Shown: one piece after another, positions 12,872 through 24,170 of the stretch | Layout of the letters: each line of letters begins with the position of its first letter | Numbering within the stretch: position 1 is the first letter of the stretch | Assembly (NCBI GenBank): GCA_013076295.1 | Contig: RQOL01000876.1 | Coordinates: forward strand, 5,208,001 to 5,272,000 | Direction: 5' to 3' | DNA from: Sanderia malayensis | Taxonomy: Eukaryota; Cnidaria; Scyphozoa; Semaeostomeae; Pelagiidae | DNA: 64,000 nucleotides | The notes under the pieces: generated by a model | What the model was told of the DNA's origin: nothing | Database searches by the model: none | What the model saw: only the letters and a program-made list of their open reading frames with translations | Made by a program: the position numbers and the translations under genes

Positions 12872-13661
12872 AACCAATGGAATATACTAATAGATTACCT
12901 GGTTATCCAGCTATTCAAATTATTCACTTCGAATCAAAGGCGGAAAAAAGGTCGTTCGGCAGTATTTCGTCAGCTTTCTCTCTCGTCGTCTCGTCGTCAC
13001 AAAACATTCTTATTCTTCACGTTTCATAGGCGGGGCTCTATTATTAAATGTCGCTGTGTTTGATTGTGTCGTTAAAGCTCCTGCGCAATTCCTGGGAAAT
13101 AGACGCCCCCTTGTAGAGGGGCGTTTATTCGAAAAACAGAACAGAAGCTGCTCCTTCTTTTAACATCATCAAGGAAGATGATGTTGACGTTGATGATGAC
13201 TTTGAACTAGATATTTAGATGTTTTTTAAATTATATTTCTGGAACCTGACTTATTTAGTCGTTAATCAGAGTTTCACGCTAATTGCGATCATCATTAGAT
13301 GTTCATTAATAAATGCCTCCCTCTTTTAAATGGCGTTTAATCCAAGCATTACGGTATATCCTATCTCTATGAGCATTAACAAGCTTCAATGAAGAGTCAG
13401 TGACATCATGAAAAATATCACATCACTCCACAAAAAAATCTTATGCAGACCAAATAAACTGTCAGCTCACCGAGTTAGACCAAATTTATACAGAAATAAA
13501 CTGTCCACTTATCAGTTTAGAAGAGATGACCCTAAACACTGTTGTCATGTGATGTAATTATGTAATTCTAAGCATAAAAACAAAAATGTTTGAGATGCGT
13601 TCGTCTGCCATTGAGGAGGGAGCCAATAAAACACAGTTATGACATTAAAAATGCCACAAAA
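12872..13661. other. Spacer between copine 2 and TIMM21
   Basis: Contains the upstream region of copine 2 and the 3' flank of TIMM21. Two stretches (13090-13150 and 13310-13360) look like parts of an old transposon: GGGGCGTTTATTCG and a terminal GCATTACGGTA, similar to the motifs at about 10100 and 23630. A TGATGA-type low-complexity stretch lies at about 13170-13200. Confidence 0.4.
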
Positions 13662-15090
13662 TCATCGTTTATCTTCCACTATTATCGTTCGTAAGCCAAG
13701 TTCAACAAAGATGAATCGAAAATCAAACTGGCCCCTTGAGGTCTGAAAATGAAAATAAATGGAAGAAATTGTGAATAAGTGAAATAAACTGACAAGAAAT
13801 ACTAGGGTTGATGCAATGAAATGAAAAAATGAGTAGCATGTTTACCTCTTTGGCATCAGCATGTACAGTTGCTTTTCCTTTGCTGCCAGAAATGTAAAAT
13901 TTCACTCTCATGTAATTTGCACCATCCACAATGTATTCTTGATGACTATAGTTTGATGAAAACAAAGCCAAAAAGCTTAGTTTAAACACACCAAAAAATT
14001 TCCAAGAAAAGCACAGATGTTTTATTGCAAGTTAGTATGTCATAGCAAGAGCTGAAAACCGTAAGAAATTTGAGTGAACATTACCTAACATGTCTTCTCC
14101 TGCCTCTGGAGGTCTCTTCACCAAATACTTTCATTGGCAAGCCCACTGCCTCTTGGACCTAATAACCCAGAAATATAATTATCAAAAACATGGTGTTATG
14201 GGAAATGTTAGCCTGCAGATTGCTGTACATATGCTTTATGATAGAATGAAAGGAATTGGAAACAATGACTTGAAAATGACCTTACTTCAACATTGTTTTT
14301 AACAATTTTTGAAGCTTTGGTGTAAACAGAGTTTGCACTGAAACCAAACATCAACTCACTCGTAACATACCAGATAAGAACACCTGCAAACAATAGATTT
14401 TATTAAATATTAAACCACATTATTAGATAAAGCAGTAATGGATCAATTTATAATAAATGATGAATTTTAACTGAAATAGAAATATAAAATGAACCTGTGA
14501 TTCCAAATCCAAGAATGAGTACACCCAAATAACTCACATCTTTACCAGCTTGCTTCACTAAAATGAAATGCAAAGATTTATTGTATTCACCTTATACCAT
14601 TACGATTATTGCAAAATATTGCAATATCCTTTAATTACAACATAAAACGCCGCATTTAATGTTGTATCTATCATCAATTGTTCTAGATATCCATGATACC
14701 TTTTTGTGCAACTGTAACTTCTCCTTGGTGATGCTTCCCTGTGGATTCCACCAAGTCCTGAATATCTTTTTCTCTTCTTTGTTGTTTATAAACTAAACTT
14801 TGTGATAAAAAGCGTTTTGGCGGAGAAATTTGTTGGAGCGTAACAGTTCCTTGCAGTAATGAAGGTCTGTCATGCTTACGGCCTTCCACGTGCAAGCTAT
14901 TAATACCAACAAAAGGACATGTAGCAAGCGGTCGCAAGAAGTTTAGGCCAAACCCAATCTCTTCTTCACGAAGTAAACGAGACAGTCTATGTATTTTTAC
15001 GGCTTTCCTGATGCTTGAAACGGGGCTTAAACATTTTGTGGAGACATTATAATATGCGGCATAGAGTATTCTTGACGTTGTTAATTGCAT
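13662..15090 (-). CDS. TIMM21: TIM21-like subunit of the mitochondrial TIM23 complex
   Basis: TIM21 is a single-pass inner-membrane protein that links TIM23 to TOM and to respiratory-chain assembly. Exons on the minus strand: 15090-14700, 14557-14495, 14383-14286, 14158-14085, 13945-13846 and 13742-13662, giving 268 residues with consistent phases. The first 130 residues are basic and poor in acidic residues at the start, as expected of a mitochondrial presequence. Then come VKQAGKDVSYLGVLI, a membrane segment (LGVLILGFGITGVLIWYVT), and the intermembrane domain with VFGEETSRGRRRHV, YMRVKFYISGSKGKATV and the C-terminal FDFRFIFVELGLRTIIVEDK. These blocks match human TIMM21 in order, including the ending IIVEDKR. 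Copy number appears single. Intact. Confidence 0.93.
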
Positions 15091-16037
15091 TTTTGGTAAC
15101 TGTTATTTATTGTTGCAGTTTCATGTTGTCCTTTTCTACCTCTTTGGGGCAATATGACTCCTCTCCTCCTCCGCAAATACTCTGCGGAGAAGGTGCAGTT
15201 GATGCCATTAAAAGATTGAACAAATAATCGGGACCATACAGCATATGGCAGTTGATTAAAATGATATGTTTTGAAATGAGTGACTGCAACAATTATGGAG
15301 AGAGAGTGTTTAGCGTGCTTAAAAGCTTAAAATTTGAATTGTCTTACTGAAATTGTCTTACTGAAATTGTCTCATTGAATATATTTTATTTAATGACCGT
15401 GTTTATTTTCAACTTTTTAGTATATTTATATTAGTCTTTGCTAACCTCCAACAAATGTCACTTATGATTATTAAAGTAATTGTTCAGCAGCATAGGTGAA
15501 GCGAACACATGACGGCAATAACAAAGTCACATATGCTTGCATAAAGTGCTCAACTTGCTAATCCAAGAATTTCATCATGGTGTCGTAAATAGGAAGCTAC
15601 CTTTCAAATTTCCTTTGTGCTTACAAGAGCTTTGCCATACCAAGGCATTAATTTAACAAACAACGTATGACCTGCGATTGTTTTACGTTAATCTACTTCA
15701 CTAATTCAACTGCTTGTATCTTAATTCTCTATCCGTGTTCAGCTTCTGACAATAGGATTGAAGTTTTAGCACATTGGCGACTCTTTCTCTATTTGGGTTT
15801 CAATACAGACACCAGCTTAAACCTTGATATTTCTTCATTTCGCTGACATCACTCAAAGCCACAGAAACACATCGCCACGCACGCCTGACAAAAGCATTCT
15901 TCGTTAAAGCAATTGAGAAGCAGCAAGAGCATTTCTAATAGCACCAGCGTCAGGGGAGAGAGAGAGGACTGCTACCAAAAGCAATACCTGTATTGTTAGT
16001 AGCAGTAGCAATAAGAATAAAAGCAGCATAAGTAAAG
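15091..16037. other. Divergent spacer: TIMM21 upstream and paralogue A upstream
   Basis: Holds the TIMM21 promoter at its left end and the presumed paralogue A promoter and 5' UTR at its right end. From about 15795 the sequence is alike in all six paralogues. A direct repeat GAAATTGTCT occurs at about 15350-15372. Confidence 0.45.
15795..15820 (+). promoter_or_regulatory. Conserved upstream box of paralogue A
   Basis: Contains CAATACAGACACCAGCTTAA about 220-240 bp before the ATG. A matching box lies at the same distance before all six array genes, whereas much of the surrounding sequence differs between A, B and F. Its function is inferred. Confidence 0.4.
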
Positions 16038-19000
16038 ATGACAAAGTGCATTTATACAGTGTTGCACATGGTTCTACTGGCAACACTTGCTTCTCTTTGC
16101 GTGGATTGCGTAGGTCTGAACTGCAGTGACCCAAAACAGCAATCGAATAGTTGTGCATCTCGATTTGATATGTTTGAAGCTACAATGGCACTCGTCAATC
16201 CTACCGGCAACTGTTCGCATGTCAAACAATGGTATTGCATGTGCAGGGAAAGCACACTTAAAGTGGTGTTTTTTGAGTTTCCACCTTATATTTTCGTCGA
16301 CAAGAACGGCACAGTCGATGGAATAGTCCCAGGTAAATTGATTCTAATTTTATTTTTTTCTAAGCCATTGTTAGATGCAACTGAAAATACAGCGTATGGA
16401 GATTGATATTGAGAACATTTTTTAACAGTGCGACTACTGGGAAAAGTTCCCCTGTAGGCCCAATGCTTTCCCCAGTAGTGAGCACCAAAATCACGGAATT
16501 TCCCCGGTAGTTTGGGCCCTTTCATTTCTCACTTACCTATATATTCATTTTTGGAACATCAACTTCTAAATCAAATTTTTTCAATTTATAAACTAAACTG
16601 AAGATGTGAACCGTTTTATTTGGAATACAAGCTTTTTTATATATGGGACTTTCTGTTTTGGTCAAATTCTAGAACTCAAAATTCCTGAATTGTTTCTTAA
16701 TCGTAACCGTACATTTACTAACCAAAGAGAGCATAAACGCAAGCAAAGCATTGAAATTCAAACTATGCTTAAAGTTGTGACTAAAAAACATGGCCAGAAA
16801 CTTGAAGAAGGCAAAACATAAGTTTTATTAAAAAGTGTCTACTCCATTTATGTCGACTGTTGTAATTCGCGTGATGGATTTTGCAAAGTTCTTTAGAAAT
16901 GTTGTCCTTCGTGTAGTTTACTTATAAAGGGATTCCTTATAAAATGTATGTAGCTACGAAAATTCTTTAATTAAAATAGGGTGTTTTACAGCGGCATAGA
17001 CCTGTGTGCTTCCTTTTGTTATTGTATACTTTTGGGCCCTTTTTTTAAATTTTCCCCAGTAGTTGAAATCTCTTAAAAAATGCTCTAATTTAGAGTATAC
17101 CTTGCTTTGAAATTGAATATATTTGTAACACGTTGCTTCTATAATCTATGATACCTTATTTTTCATCATCTACAAAGTAATTGTATGTATTTGTAGAGAA
17201 ATTGTGTATGCACAGAATAGCCGGTGCTTGTGCAATGCTCTGATGATCACTCTTTGATAGAGCCAGCATGTATCCTTCAGAACTTTTAGTTTTGCTCTTT
17301 AGAAAAGCGGAGCCACAACGACTCGAACACAATCAGTGACTCATTGCCCTGAAATTCCTATGTCATGGTTTTAGCACCCATACACTCTGTTTACTGTGCT
17401 TAGAGGTGGGATAGATGGAGTGCCATGGAGCAAAGCATTGTAATACATAACACCATCAAATAATCCCTTTATTATGAGTTCCAAAAAGAAACGAGAAATC
17501 AATTAGTGAAAAATTCCGCTATAGAATTTGTTTATTGGAAGCAGTAACCTTTTGCAGGATACAGTGAGACATTTAGGATAACCAGTATTCGAGATAGCAA
17601 GGGTCTCGCAAGAGTAAACAGAAACAGGATTCTAAAATCCTTGTAAAGTATATCGACAGCGCCATGATGAGACCTTCATATTCTGTCGTTGACGTCACAC
17701 TGCTCGCATTTTCATGCCATACCTAGTGGCGATGTGAAATAGAGCACAGCTAATTGAATTAGACTTTCTTTGTCGATCGGCCAAGCAGCTTTTACGCGTT
17801 GCAAAGAAAATGGACTTATCAAAAGGGCCACCCAATGCTAGATTAAAAAGCAAAGCTTCTTCAATGTTTAACAATAAGAAAATAGGATTACCTACTGCTC
17901 GAATACAATATAGCGGAATCGGCTTGCCTATGGCAAAAGCAATAGCAAAATGGTTGTTGATGTGATGAACAAGTCTTAAAATTAGATACCTGTAATAGAA
18001 GTTGCATAATTGATGAGGCTTTGTCTTAGGAAGAATATTTTATCAGGTGGGCAGGGCAGCATTATGGTTGTGCTAATTCTTACGAAACGCAACTAACGTG
18101 AGTTGTGTGGGAAGAGAATAATCAGAATTTGAGGTGACAAGTTCGATACTCAGGTTCTGATATGATAGTTATTTCATTTAATATTCACCTGTCAAAATAT
18201 TGATAGCAAGTGAAAAGGTGTCGTCTTCTTTGATCTATATCGCGAAAGTTTTACAAAAATTAAACTCATTTCCAATTTAACCAGTATTTTTAACTCATCC
18301 CCTTGAAGAGTTCATTGTATTTTCATTCGGCTTCTTTTGAGGGAAGTAAAAGCATCAAGACACGTGCTTATGCTAAGGGAAAATTTCAGGAAAAGTGTCG
18401 TAAAATATAAAATTTCAATTAAAATAGGTAAGGTCCAATTGCCGTGAAGTATTTTTTGAGTGTTCTAATTACAGAGCTGTATTTCCAAAAGACGTTCTCA
18501 AAATGCTTTGTGGACAAAATGCTATACATGGCTAATAGAGAGCTTTTAACGTAATATCAATGAAACCTATCAATCTAATTTTTCAGGTTTACTGAAGATC
18601 GCTGTCAACGTTTGCTGTTTTGGATGCACAAAAATCATTTACAGAAAGCCATTGAAAAGAGTCGAGGAATTGCTGTCAATGTACTATAATGCCGCTCATT
18701 TTGATGTTCTTGTGCCGTCCATTGCAGATGTAAATGCAGAAAGAGTATTTGGTGATCCTTTTGTTAAACTCTTTGCTACGCCAGGCTTTGAGTATATTCA
18801 TTTAGATGGTGAATCTGAATTAATTATGGACAAGCTAATTGACTCGATTGGGGCTACCTGGTCACTACTTGTCATAGCATTGATTTTAACTCTACATGCT
18901 GGAATAATCATCTGGATGTTGGTAAGTTGTAAAGATATTGATACTAAAAATGTAGATGAAAACTGAGATGAGCAGATAACAACGATAAAGATAAAAAAAG

Positions 19001-22000
19001 TATGACATTGATTCATTAAAGATTTTATTTCTCCCCATCATAACTATTATCTTTATTTCAGGATTCACATAAAAATCCAGATGAATTTCCATCATGTTTC
19101 CTATCAGGCATACTTGAAGGATCGTGGTGGGCTTATATTTCTATGACAACGGTCGGGTAAGAAAGACTTCAATGAAAATTTACTTATTCACTGAAAAATT
19201 GGTATTAATTCAGGTATTAATTGTGTCCTGATCTCGTTTTGAATCAACCTTTCTATTACCAAGGTATGGTGACAAAGCCCCAAAGTCTCAAATCGGCCGA
19301 CTCTTTACCATCATTTGGATAACAATTGGTTTGGCTATCGTTGGATTATTTACAGCCTCGCTTACGTCAGCCATGACCTCGGCTCTACTTTCAGAGACAA
19401 CAAAACTTGGCGGGAAAAGAGTAAGTCCATCACGTCATATCTATCCTTTACTCTCTATTTATCTGATTGGTTTGTCCCATTCTTACAAATATATGACTAT
19501 TAAGTTATATGTTAAAGCTCTAGAAATGGATGCTCATTTATAAAGGACAGAGCTGCAACAGAACGTGGGCTTTACTTAATGCAGGGAGTGCCAAGAATTA
19601 TATGCTGTGAGGATAGTATGCTAACCCATAAGAATTAGGAAGTGAAAATAGATAATTTAATTCAAAAGAGCTACTCTTAAGATGAGTAATATTGGTTCCA
19701 GGGCCTTCATTTTAAAACGAAAATATTTTAAGGTATATATATATATGCTGGCAAGCCATTGAAAGAGCTAGTAGGCATCATAGGAGAAATTTTGTTAGAT
19801 CTAAAGAATCAGAGTGAAGCAGAAACACAATAGCTCCTCCACCTTCTAATCTTTATGTGAGTAAGAAGATCTGAGAAATGTCATTTTTTATCCAAGATTG
19901 GAATACTGCATTATAGTGAATTCGTGCACTATGAGATCAACCCTGTTCAACGATACGATGGAACACCTGTAGGTGAGTGTTTGTTGGCCTTTAAAAGAAA
20001 TTGGTGATTGATGAGTGCAGTTGTTAGGGTGCACTAATTAGTAAAGAGTAAAATGAAGTGGTCAAGTACACAAATCTTTTTGCTACACTGAACGCCAGCC
20101 AACTCTAAGCTGAACCGAAGAGACAGGGGTATTTTTGTTTTTGCTAAGGTTCACGGTTCAAGTAATTCTCGACTCGACTCCGTAAGCATTGTGTCTTAAT
20201 GACAGTTTACACAGTGACAGAAAGAGTGAGGGCTTCACACGAGAAACAGTAGAATAGAAAGCCAACATACCTTTGAAGCAGAAAAGGGTTGTGCGGTGGA
20301 TGATTTTCATTTTGATGATGATGTTCTTTTTTGTTTCTCATGAGCACAAGTGCATTCAACGTATTTTCCAATACGTTGAAACTGAATAGATTAACATCTT
20401 CACATCATTCTAAAAAGTTTTAATAAATTCGTTGGTATTTCGCATAGAAATAATAATGCATCGTTAATTTTACAGTTTTCAAGAATATCAGCTCAATGAT
20501 GAAGGACCTGAACAGTAAAGCGATTGATGGTAAATTTAATTGCAACTTTAATTGTCAGTAGACAAGAGTGTAGCAAAAATGATATATACAAAGGTGCAGG
20601 GGCCACATAATCTCTGTGGGAAAAGTCTAACACTTGAAAGGTTTTTTAAATCTTGTGAGGTATATTTCCGTTGAGGTCCGTTAGAAAAATCAGAATTTTG
20701 TTTATAAATCTTCACTCTTGCACCTCCAAAAGGTGACTTTCACTGCACCCCTAGAAGCAGATGCCTGGACCACCTGATATTCAGAGCGCTAAACTAAGTA
20801 TCTAAGCAATTAAAAATTATTAATCAGCAATTATTGCTGAAAGATGTTCTAAGCAAAGGCATTATTACAACTATGAACTATGTGCCCCAAATATATATTA
20901 GGTATGCCATTGCATGAAATTTCACACACACAAGTCCAATCTTAATAAATTCACTGTTCAATGTTGCAGGAATCCTCATGGACAAATTAGTTTTGAAATA
21001 CTATTGGAAAGAAATGAAAAGTTATATAACGGATGATGATGGCGTCATTGTAAAAAATGATGTTCCAACTTCAAGCACAGCCATTGGATTGCAATTTAAG
21101 TCACGACAATGGGGAGCATTTTTAAAAGAGTTCTTTGTCTCGAACAAAGACGCCGAAAGAAGAATGCAGATCAAAGCAGTAAGAAGCATGAAAAACAAGG
21201 TATACCATTTAACGTATTTGCCATTTGAACTATCAAGTTTCTCTGATTGAAGAGTAATGGATCTAATCTAACACTGCATGGGTGACAACACAGAAATGAG
21301 ACTGTTACACTTTGTTACAGTGTTGTTTGTTACACTTGAGAACAACGCGATGTTCTCCAGTGTAACAAAATTCAGATTGTACATATTGCGACGTCACAAC
21401 CAACTTGCGTAATCTCAGAATTTGCTGAATACAGTTGCCCAATTTTGACACTTTGACGCCGTGTTATTCACACTACAGGTTTCAAAAATTATCAAAAAAT
21501 ATGATCTAACCTTTTTTCAATGAAGTCGAACGATAAACCAAAAAGCAATTTTCATTTGAGTTTCTCTTTAAATCAAAGAACATTTATTTTTAGAATCATG
21601 AATATCTGTTTTCTTCAAGCATTCTTCCTCCGCTTCGATAATACTACTATGTACTACTACAGCCATTTTTAATAAGAAACTATGCAAAATTGTCACACCA
21701 GAGTTTCCTAGCTTTCACCCTATTTATGGTACGAAACGTTTCTTGGCAAATTTCTTAACACCCAAACTTAATTTTCCTTAATTCATCGTCCTTCTCTTCA
21801 TCTTTTGTCACTGCCAAACATGAATTGGATAGAGAAGCAGAAAGAAATGCAAATTCCATCCCAAACAACTAAAATATCTTTCAAAATTTAACTGGGAAAA
21901 AACCAAAAAAGCTAGAAAACATAAAATAGACAGTTTCTTAACTTTTATGAGTCCAATAAAATCTCCTACCAAAGTTTCTTAACTTTTGAAAGCATGGCCC

Positions 22001-23039
22001 TACAGTTTCTCATAAAAAATTGTGTACTAGCTTGTTCAATATAACGAAAGACCCAAGGAATCTATCAAAGTTGTGATTCCTTCAGTTGAATTCTGAACTT
22101 ATGAAATATTCTTGGCTAAAGGTAAGGTTGTAAATTCGAGCGCCCTCATGCATTCACCCTTTCATCTATTTTGACTAATATGTTTGTTTTAGCTACTATC
22201 TATTGTCCGCTGAATAATTCCATCTTCTCCACAAGATTGTACAAGATTTCTACCAAATTGATTTCTTAGTTACCGAATCCCACCATCCCAAGACCTATCA
22301 CTGCAAATCCCTTCAATTCGCCAGTTATATACAAGCGGCTGCTATATTATTTTGGTGTGTCATGTTTGATCGTCCTGGCAATTGGCTGCGGGTTCGCCAT
22401 TATAAAGAAGCTTATTGGTAAAAGATTATTGTTTCGTGGGAAGATCTGCTCAGAAATACTTCCTAAAGATGGTAAGTAACCCAAAAGACAAACATTATTT
22501 TTAATTATTCGTTGGGTATCTTCAGAGGTAAAGGTTGCAGTGGGGGATTGCGGGATCTAAGGGAAGCACGTTGCTCGGGGCCAACATCTGAGCCCCCTTT
22601 AATTGAGTCCTCGTTATCGCTAACAGCTCTCTACAGCGTAACAGAGCAATGTGGCTCCCCACGAAATATGTTGTTTTATGCCCATCTCTTATAAATCATC
22701 TTTTAAGGTTTATTTTTAATTTATTCGAGTCACTATCAATAGCACTGTGGAGATTTGTCACGTTGTACTTCACTTGCACTGTATTTGTACTGCTCTTGTG
22801 CTGCACATGAATTGTAATTGACTAGTTGTTTCTTTCTGCCCGAAGTTGTGTCCAATATGGCAACAAAAGATAAGGAAAAACCGGATCAACTTGAAATCAT
22901 GCAAAGAAAAATAGAAGAAGCAATGTTGAAGGAGATCAGAGAACAGTTCGATAAAATCAGGGCAGGATCAAAGCAACAAGACAAGGGGAAAACTATCACA
23001 AGAAAAGTCAACTCACAAGAAGCTGTGAGCACATGTTAA
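16038..23039 (+). CDS. Paralogue A: iGluR-like channel with K+ selectivity filter
   Basis: Nine exons: 16038-16332, 18587-18921, 19062-19156, 19264-19420, 19897-19972, 20476-20529, 20970-21199, 22270-22471 and 22846-23039, giving 545 residues. A signal peptide (1-24) is followed by a Cys-rich segment with NCS sequons. S1 of a glutamate-receptor ligand domain follows (FEFPPYIFVDKNGTVDGI at about 80-98; NAERVF with Arg151 in the position of the ligand-binding Arg). Then TM1 (190-210), pore loop WWAYISMTTVGYGDKAPKS with filter 240-245, and TM2 ending TASLTSAMTSALL. S2 holds GILMDKLV, with Asp342 where NMDA-type receptors bind the ligand amino group. TM3 (442-460) and a coiled-coil tail ending VSTC complete it. 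There is no amino-terminal domain. Likely a ligand-gated K+ channel of the GluR0 type; the ligand is unknown. Intron 1 holds a MITE. Exon 6 begins VFKNIS where the others have EYKNIS or EYMNVS. A pure K+ channel is less likely because both ligand-domain halves are present. Confidence 0.87.
16411..17085. mobile_element. MITE-like insertion in intron 1 of paralogue A
   Basis: The ends are imperfect inverted repeats. The left end has GAGAACATTTTTTAACAG then CTACTGGGAAAA; the right end reversed has GAGCATTTTTTAAGAG then CTACTGGGGAAAA. Paralogue B has the same flanks (GATRTTG ... AATTAGAGTA) without the insert, so this is a later insertion. A TTAA occurs near both ends (16422 and 17073), which could suggest a piggyBac relative, but the exact ends and family are unsure. 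An internal ORF of 71 codons (16606-16821) has no recognisable domain. Confidence 0.55.
17826..17945. other. Intron-1 element conserved in paralogues A-E (copy A)
   Basis: Contains CACCCAATGCT and CTGCTCGAATACAATAT, which recur in intron 1 of B, C, D and E (about 25420, 32490, 42160 and 48470). F lacks it. Function unknown; see findings. Confidence 0.45.
20355..20380. repeat. Perfect 11-bp inverted repeat with 4-nt loop
   Basis: TTCAACGTATT, loop TTCC, then AATACGTTGAA, in intron 5 of paralogue A. It could form a short hairpin. Confidence 0.8.
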
Positions 23040-24170
23040 AGCAACGTGATAGCTAGTGCTCACCACATTGGAATTCAAGCTTTATCAATGCCAGCTATAT
23101 CGCATCTTCTTGATGGAGTATGTAATCATGGATTTGCTTCTTTTTAATGCACGCACATGTTGATGTATATACACTTGAGTGCACAAACATATTGATGTAC
23201 ATATACTTAGCAAATAAAACTATTAGCTACACAAACTGATACAGTAAAGGGTTTAGAAGTGGCCAATGCCTCAACAAGGAAAGTTCCAGAAAGTATTTAG
23301 ACATCCACAGGGGTTTGATTACATGTCTCACTCAAAAGACTCACATTTGGTATCATTTAAAAGAATATACTTTAAACTCTTTAAAAATATAAAAATTTAA
23401 TATAGAAGTTTTCGTTGGATTGGATTCACTTTATTTTGCTCATCCCGAACTGAAAATATCCTTAAAACAACTTACCATTAGCTGAAAGGTTTGTATCTTC
23501 TTCATATTATCAGGCAATTCTCTTGCCTTTGGTCAAATAAAAGATTTATGGCATAGTTTTAAAAATGTTGTATTTTAGACTCAATGCTCGAAAGGGGGGC
23601 TTTAATCGAGGGGAGGTGCTTGGTGGAAGTATTACGGTACTCAAAGAAAAAGACATCGACACTGTTGAAAATAGGAAAATTTTGAAGTATCTAATAATTG
23701 TTGAAGTTTGAAGCCTTCCCCATTCAGTGCTTTTGTGACACACAAGCGATCATCAAATTTTCGTTTTTTATACAATATTTATAGCCATTTTTCAATGTTG
23801 ATGTTTGCTGTGGTGGGGCCTCCCGTTACTGTATTGTCTGGGCGTGGTGTGTGTGATCGGCTTGTTTTGATATAGGTAGATGTGCTATATTTTCCAAATT
23901 GACAACAGTTTCTCTATTTGGATTTCAATACAAACACCAGCTAAATCCATAAGATCTCTACATCTGGCCGGTGTCATGCTGAACAAGTTGAGTCACAGCA
24001 ACACATCGCCATGCACGCCTGACAAAAACTTCTTCTTTAAAGCAATTGAGAATCAGCAAGAGCATTTCTAATAGCACCAGCGTCAGGGGAGAGAGAGAGT
24101 ACTACTACCAAAAGCAATACCTGCATTGTTAATAGCTGTAGCAATAAGAATAAAAGCAGCATAAGTAAAG
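23040..24170. other. Spacer between paralogues A and B
   Basis: Holds the paralogue A 3' flank (a CAAATAAAAC signal near 23211), a fragment of an old repeat ending GTATTACGGTAC (about 23570-23640) and the paralogue B upstream region. No other gene recognised. Confidence 0.45.
23921..23945 (+). promoter_or_regulatory. Conserved upstream box of paralogue B
   Basis: GATTTCAATACAAACACCAG followed by CTAAA, about 230-250 bp before the ATG; same box and spacing as in the other array genes. Confidence 0.4.

Noticed and set aside
15904..16158. Antisense ORF opposite exon 1 of the channel genes, repeated in all six copies (for example 41196-41450, 47498-47746)
   Set aside because: It is kept only because exon 1 and the leader are duplicated; it overlaps the signal-peptide exon and has no recognisable domain.
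16606..16821. 71-codon ORF inside the intron-1 insertion of paralogue A
   Set aside because: No transposase or other motif; not supported as a gene.
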